From Acetobacteraceae bacterium (GTDB taxonomy: Bacteria > Pseudomonadota > Alphaproteobacteria > Acetobacterales > Acetobacteraceae): DNA of 14,425 bases. The DNA lies in the NCBI GenBank assembly GCA_030044345.1, contig JASHVY010000426.1:1-14425 (forward strand), read 5' to 3'. Positions within the stretch are counted from its first letter, which is position 1. Every line of letters starts with the position of its first letter. The translations under genes were made by a program, and so were the position numbers. Shown here one piece after another: positions 13,255 to 14,425 of the stretch. Under the pieces are notes generated by a model that was given only the letters and a program-made list of their open reading frames with translations, had not been told where the DNA came from and made no database searches.

Positions 13255-14425
13255 ATGCGGATTGCCATCGTTCACGAATGGCTGGAGACCTATGCCGGGT
13301 CCGAGCGCGTGGTGGAGCAGCTTCTCGCGATGTTTCCGAGCGCCGACCTTTTCGCCCTTGTCGATTTCCTGCCGCAAGGGCAGCGGCAATTCCTCCACGG
13401 GCGCGAGCCGCGCACCAGCTTCATCCAGAAGCTGCCCTTCGCCAGGAAAAGGTTCCGCACCTACCTGCCGCTCTTTCCCTTTGCAATCCAGCAATTCGAT
13501 CTCGCGCCCTATGACCTTGTGATTTCCTCTTCTCACGCCGTCGCGAAAGGGGTGATCACCGGGCCTCATCAGTTGCATGTGAGCTACGTGCATTCGCCGA
13601 TCCGATATGCTTGGGATCTCCAGGGCGAATATCTGCACACCAGCGGACTCGAACGGGGCCCGAAAAGCTGGTTCGCCCGCGCGACGCTGCACCGGCTGCG
13701 TCAATGGGATGTCGCGTCCGCCCATGGGGTGGACAGCTTCGTCGCGAATTCCCGCTTCGTGGCGCGACGGATCGCCAAGGTCTATGGACGCCGCGCCGCG
13801 GTGGTCTGGCCGCCGGTGGATACCGATGCATTCATGCCGGGCGGAGAGCGCAAGGACCACTACCTCGTGTTGGCCCGACAGGTCCCGTACAAGCGGATCG
13901 ACCTCGTCGTGCAGGCTTTTGCCGCCATGCCGCAAAAGCGCCTCGTGGTCATCGGTGACGGGCCGGAAGCGGCGAAGATACGCCGGATGGCGCCGGAGAA
14001 TGTCGCTCTCCTTGGCCGCCAGCCCTTCGAGGTGGCGCGAAAGCACATGCAATGCGCGCGGGCCTTCATCTATCCCGCCATCGAGGATTTCGGAATCGTC
14101 CTCGCCGAAGCTCAGGCCGCAGGAACGCCGGTGATCGCGCTCAGGCGCGGCGGTGCCGCGGATATCGTGCTCGACCTCGATTCGCGGACACCCACCGGTG
14201 TGCTTTTCGAGGAGCAGACTCCCGAGGCGATTGTCGAGGCTGTCGGACGTTTCGAGTCAGCGGAACACCGGATCGCCTGGCAGGCTTGCAGAAGCAATGC
14301 CGAAAGATTCTCGGTGGCTGCCTTCCAATCCGCCATGCGCCGATGCATCGATGAGGCCATGGCCATGCATGGCGATGATGGCCGGCTCTCCGGGCCTTCG
14401 TTGATTCTCCCCGCACCGGAGAGAC
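13255..14425 (+). CDS. Glycosyltransferase family 4 protein, 3' end beyond the window
   Basis: The frame is open from the ATG at 13255 to the window edge (390 residues, no stop), so the gene is cut by the window. GAGGA (13244-13248) six bases upstream supports this start; the in-frame ATG at 13225 would add ten residues (MTTTLARGRS). The protein starts MRIAIVHEWLETYAGSERVVEQLLA with the acceptor loop YAGSERV, then SSSHAVAKGV and HVSYVHSPIRYAWDL, typical of a GT4 group that includes WbaZ-type mannosyltransferases. The donor half shows YLVLARQVPYKRIDLVVQAF, VVIGDGPEAAKI and the EX7E motif EDFGIVLAE (Glu277 to Glu285), then AQAAGTPVIALRRGGAADIV. Since relatives are about 370-400 residues long, most of the protein is present. 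The 82-bp gap upstream, with hairpins, is larger than the other spacings in this part of the operon. Confidence 0.87.
   Translation, partial: MRIAIVHEWLETYAGSERVVEQLLAMFPSADLFALVDFLPQGQRQFLHGREPRTSFIQKLPFARKRFRTYLPLFPFAIQQFDLAPYDLVISSSHAVAKGVITGPHQLHVSYVHSPIRYAWDLQGEYLHTSGLERGPKSWFARATLHRLRQWDVASAHGVDSFVANSRFVARRIAKVYGRRAAVVWPPVDTDAFMPGGERKDHYLVLARQVPYKRIDLVVQAFAAMPQKRLVVIGDGPEAAKIRRMAPENVALLGRQPFEVARKHMQCARAFIYPAIEDFGIVLAEAQAAGTPVIALRRGGAADIVLDLDSRTPTGVLFEEQTPEAIVEAVGRFESAEHRIAWQACRSNAERFSVAAFQSAMRRCIDEAMAMHGDDGRLSGPSLILPAPER

Noticed and set aside
1..14425. tRNA, rRNA, CRISPR arrays, insertion-sequence transposases, toxin-antitoxin or phage-defence genes
   Set aside because: I looked for cloverleaf-type sequences, regular spacer repeats and transposase-like frames and found none I could support.

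Overview
The window reads as the upstream end of an exopolysaccharide or capsule gene cluster from a high-GC Gram-negative bacterium. An outer-membrane export lipoprotein, a fused chain-length/tyrosine autokinase, GAGG/AAGGA-type ribosome binding sites, GC-rich third codon positions and ATGA gene overlaps suggest an alphaproteobacterium. Acetobacteraceae or a related group is my guess; the sequence alone does not fix the genus. All intact genes are on the + strand and look like one long transcription unit that continues past the right edge.

Layout. Bases 1-1255 hold no intact gene: a probable LysR-type regulator remnant near 72-275, a very strong hairpin at 378-432, an AT-richer stretch (about 770-1060), two copies of the 10-bp palindrome TCTCATGAGA, and a reasonable sigma70-like promoter at 1146-1174. 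Next is a NusG/RfaH-like antitermination factor (1256-1753). A gene-free, hairpin-rich leader of about 300 bp follows, carrying an ops-like motif. After it come the Wza-type export lipoprotein (2061-3206), the Wzc-type co-polymerase/BY-kinase (3234-5651), a Wzx-type flippase (5738-7198), and six glycosyltransferases: GT4 (7195-8364), two paralogous GT2 (8361-9434 and 9483-10601), GT9 heptosyltransferase-like (10669-11955), GT4 (11952-13172) and GT4 (13255 to the window end, incomplete).

How the genes fit together. This is a Wzx/Wzy-type assembly line: glycosyltransferases build a lipid-linked repeat unit on the inner membrane, the flippase turns it over, the Wzc-like protein controls polymerisation and couples it to export, and the Wza-like protein carries the chain through the outer membrane. 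The NusG-like factor at the head is well placed to act as a dedicated processivity factor for the long operon. No initiating phosphoglycosyltransferase, Wzy polymerase or nucleotide-sugar synthesis gene is visible; these must lie outside the window or elsewhere.

The most unusual points are the regulatory head (NusG paralog plus structured leader with an ops-like motif), a degenerate oligomerisation motif in the tyrosine kinase, and at least six short tandem duplications (10-18 bp) scattered over coding and non-coding sequence, one sitting just in front of the export gene and one across a stop codon.
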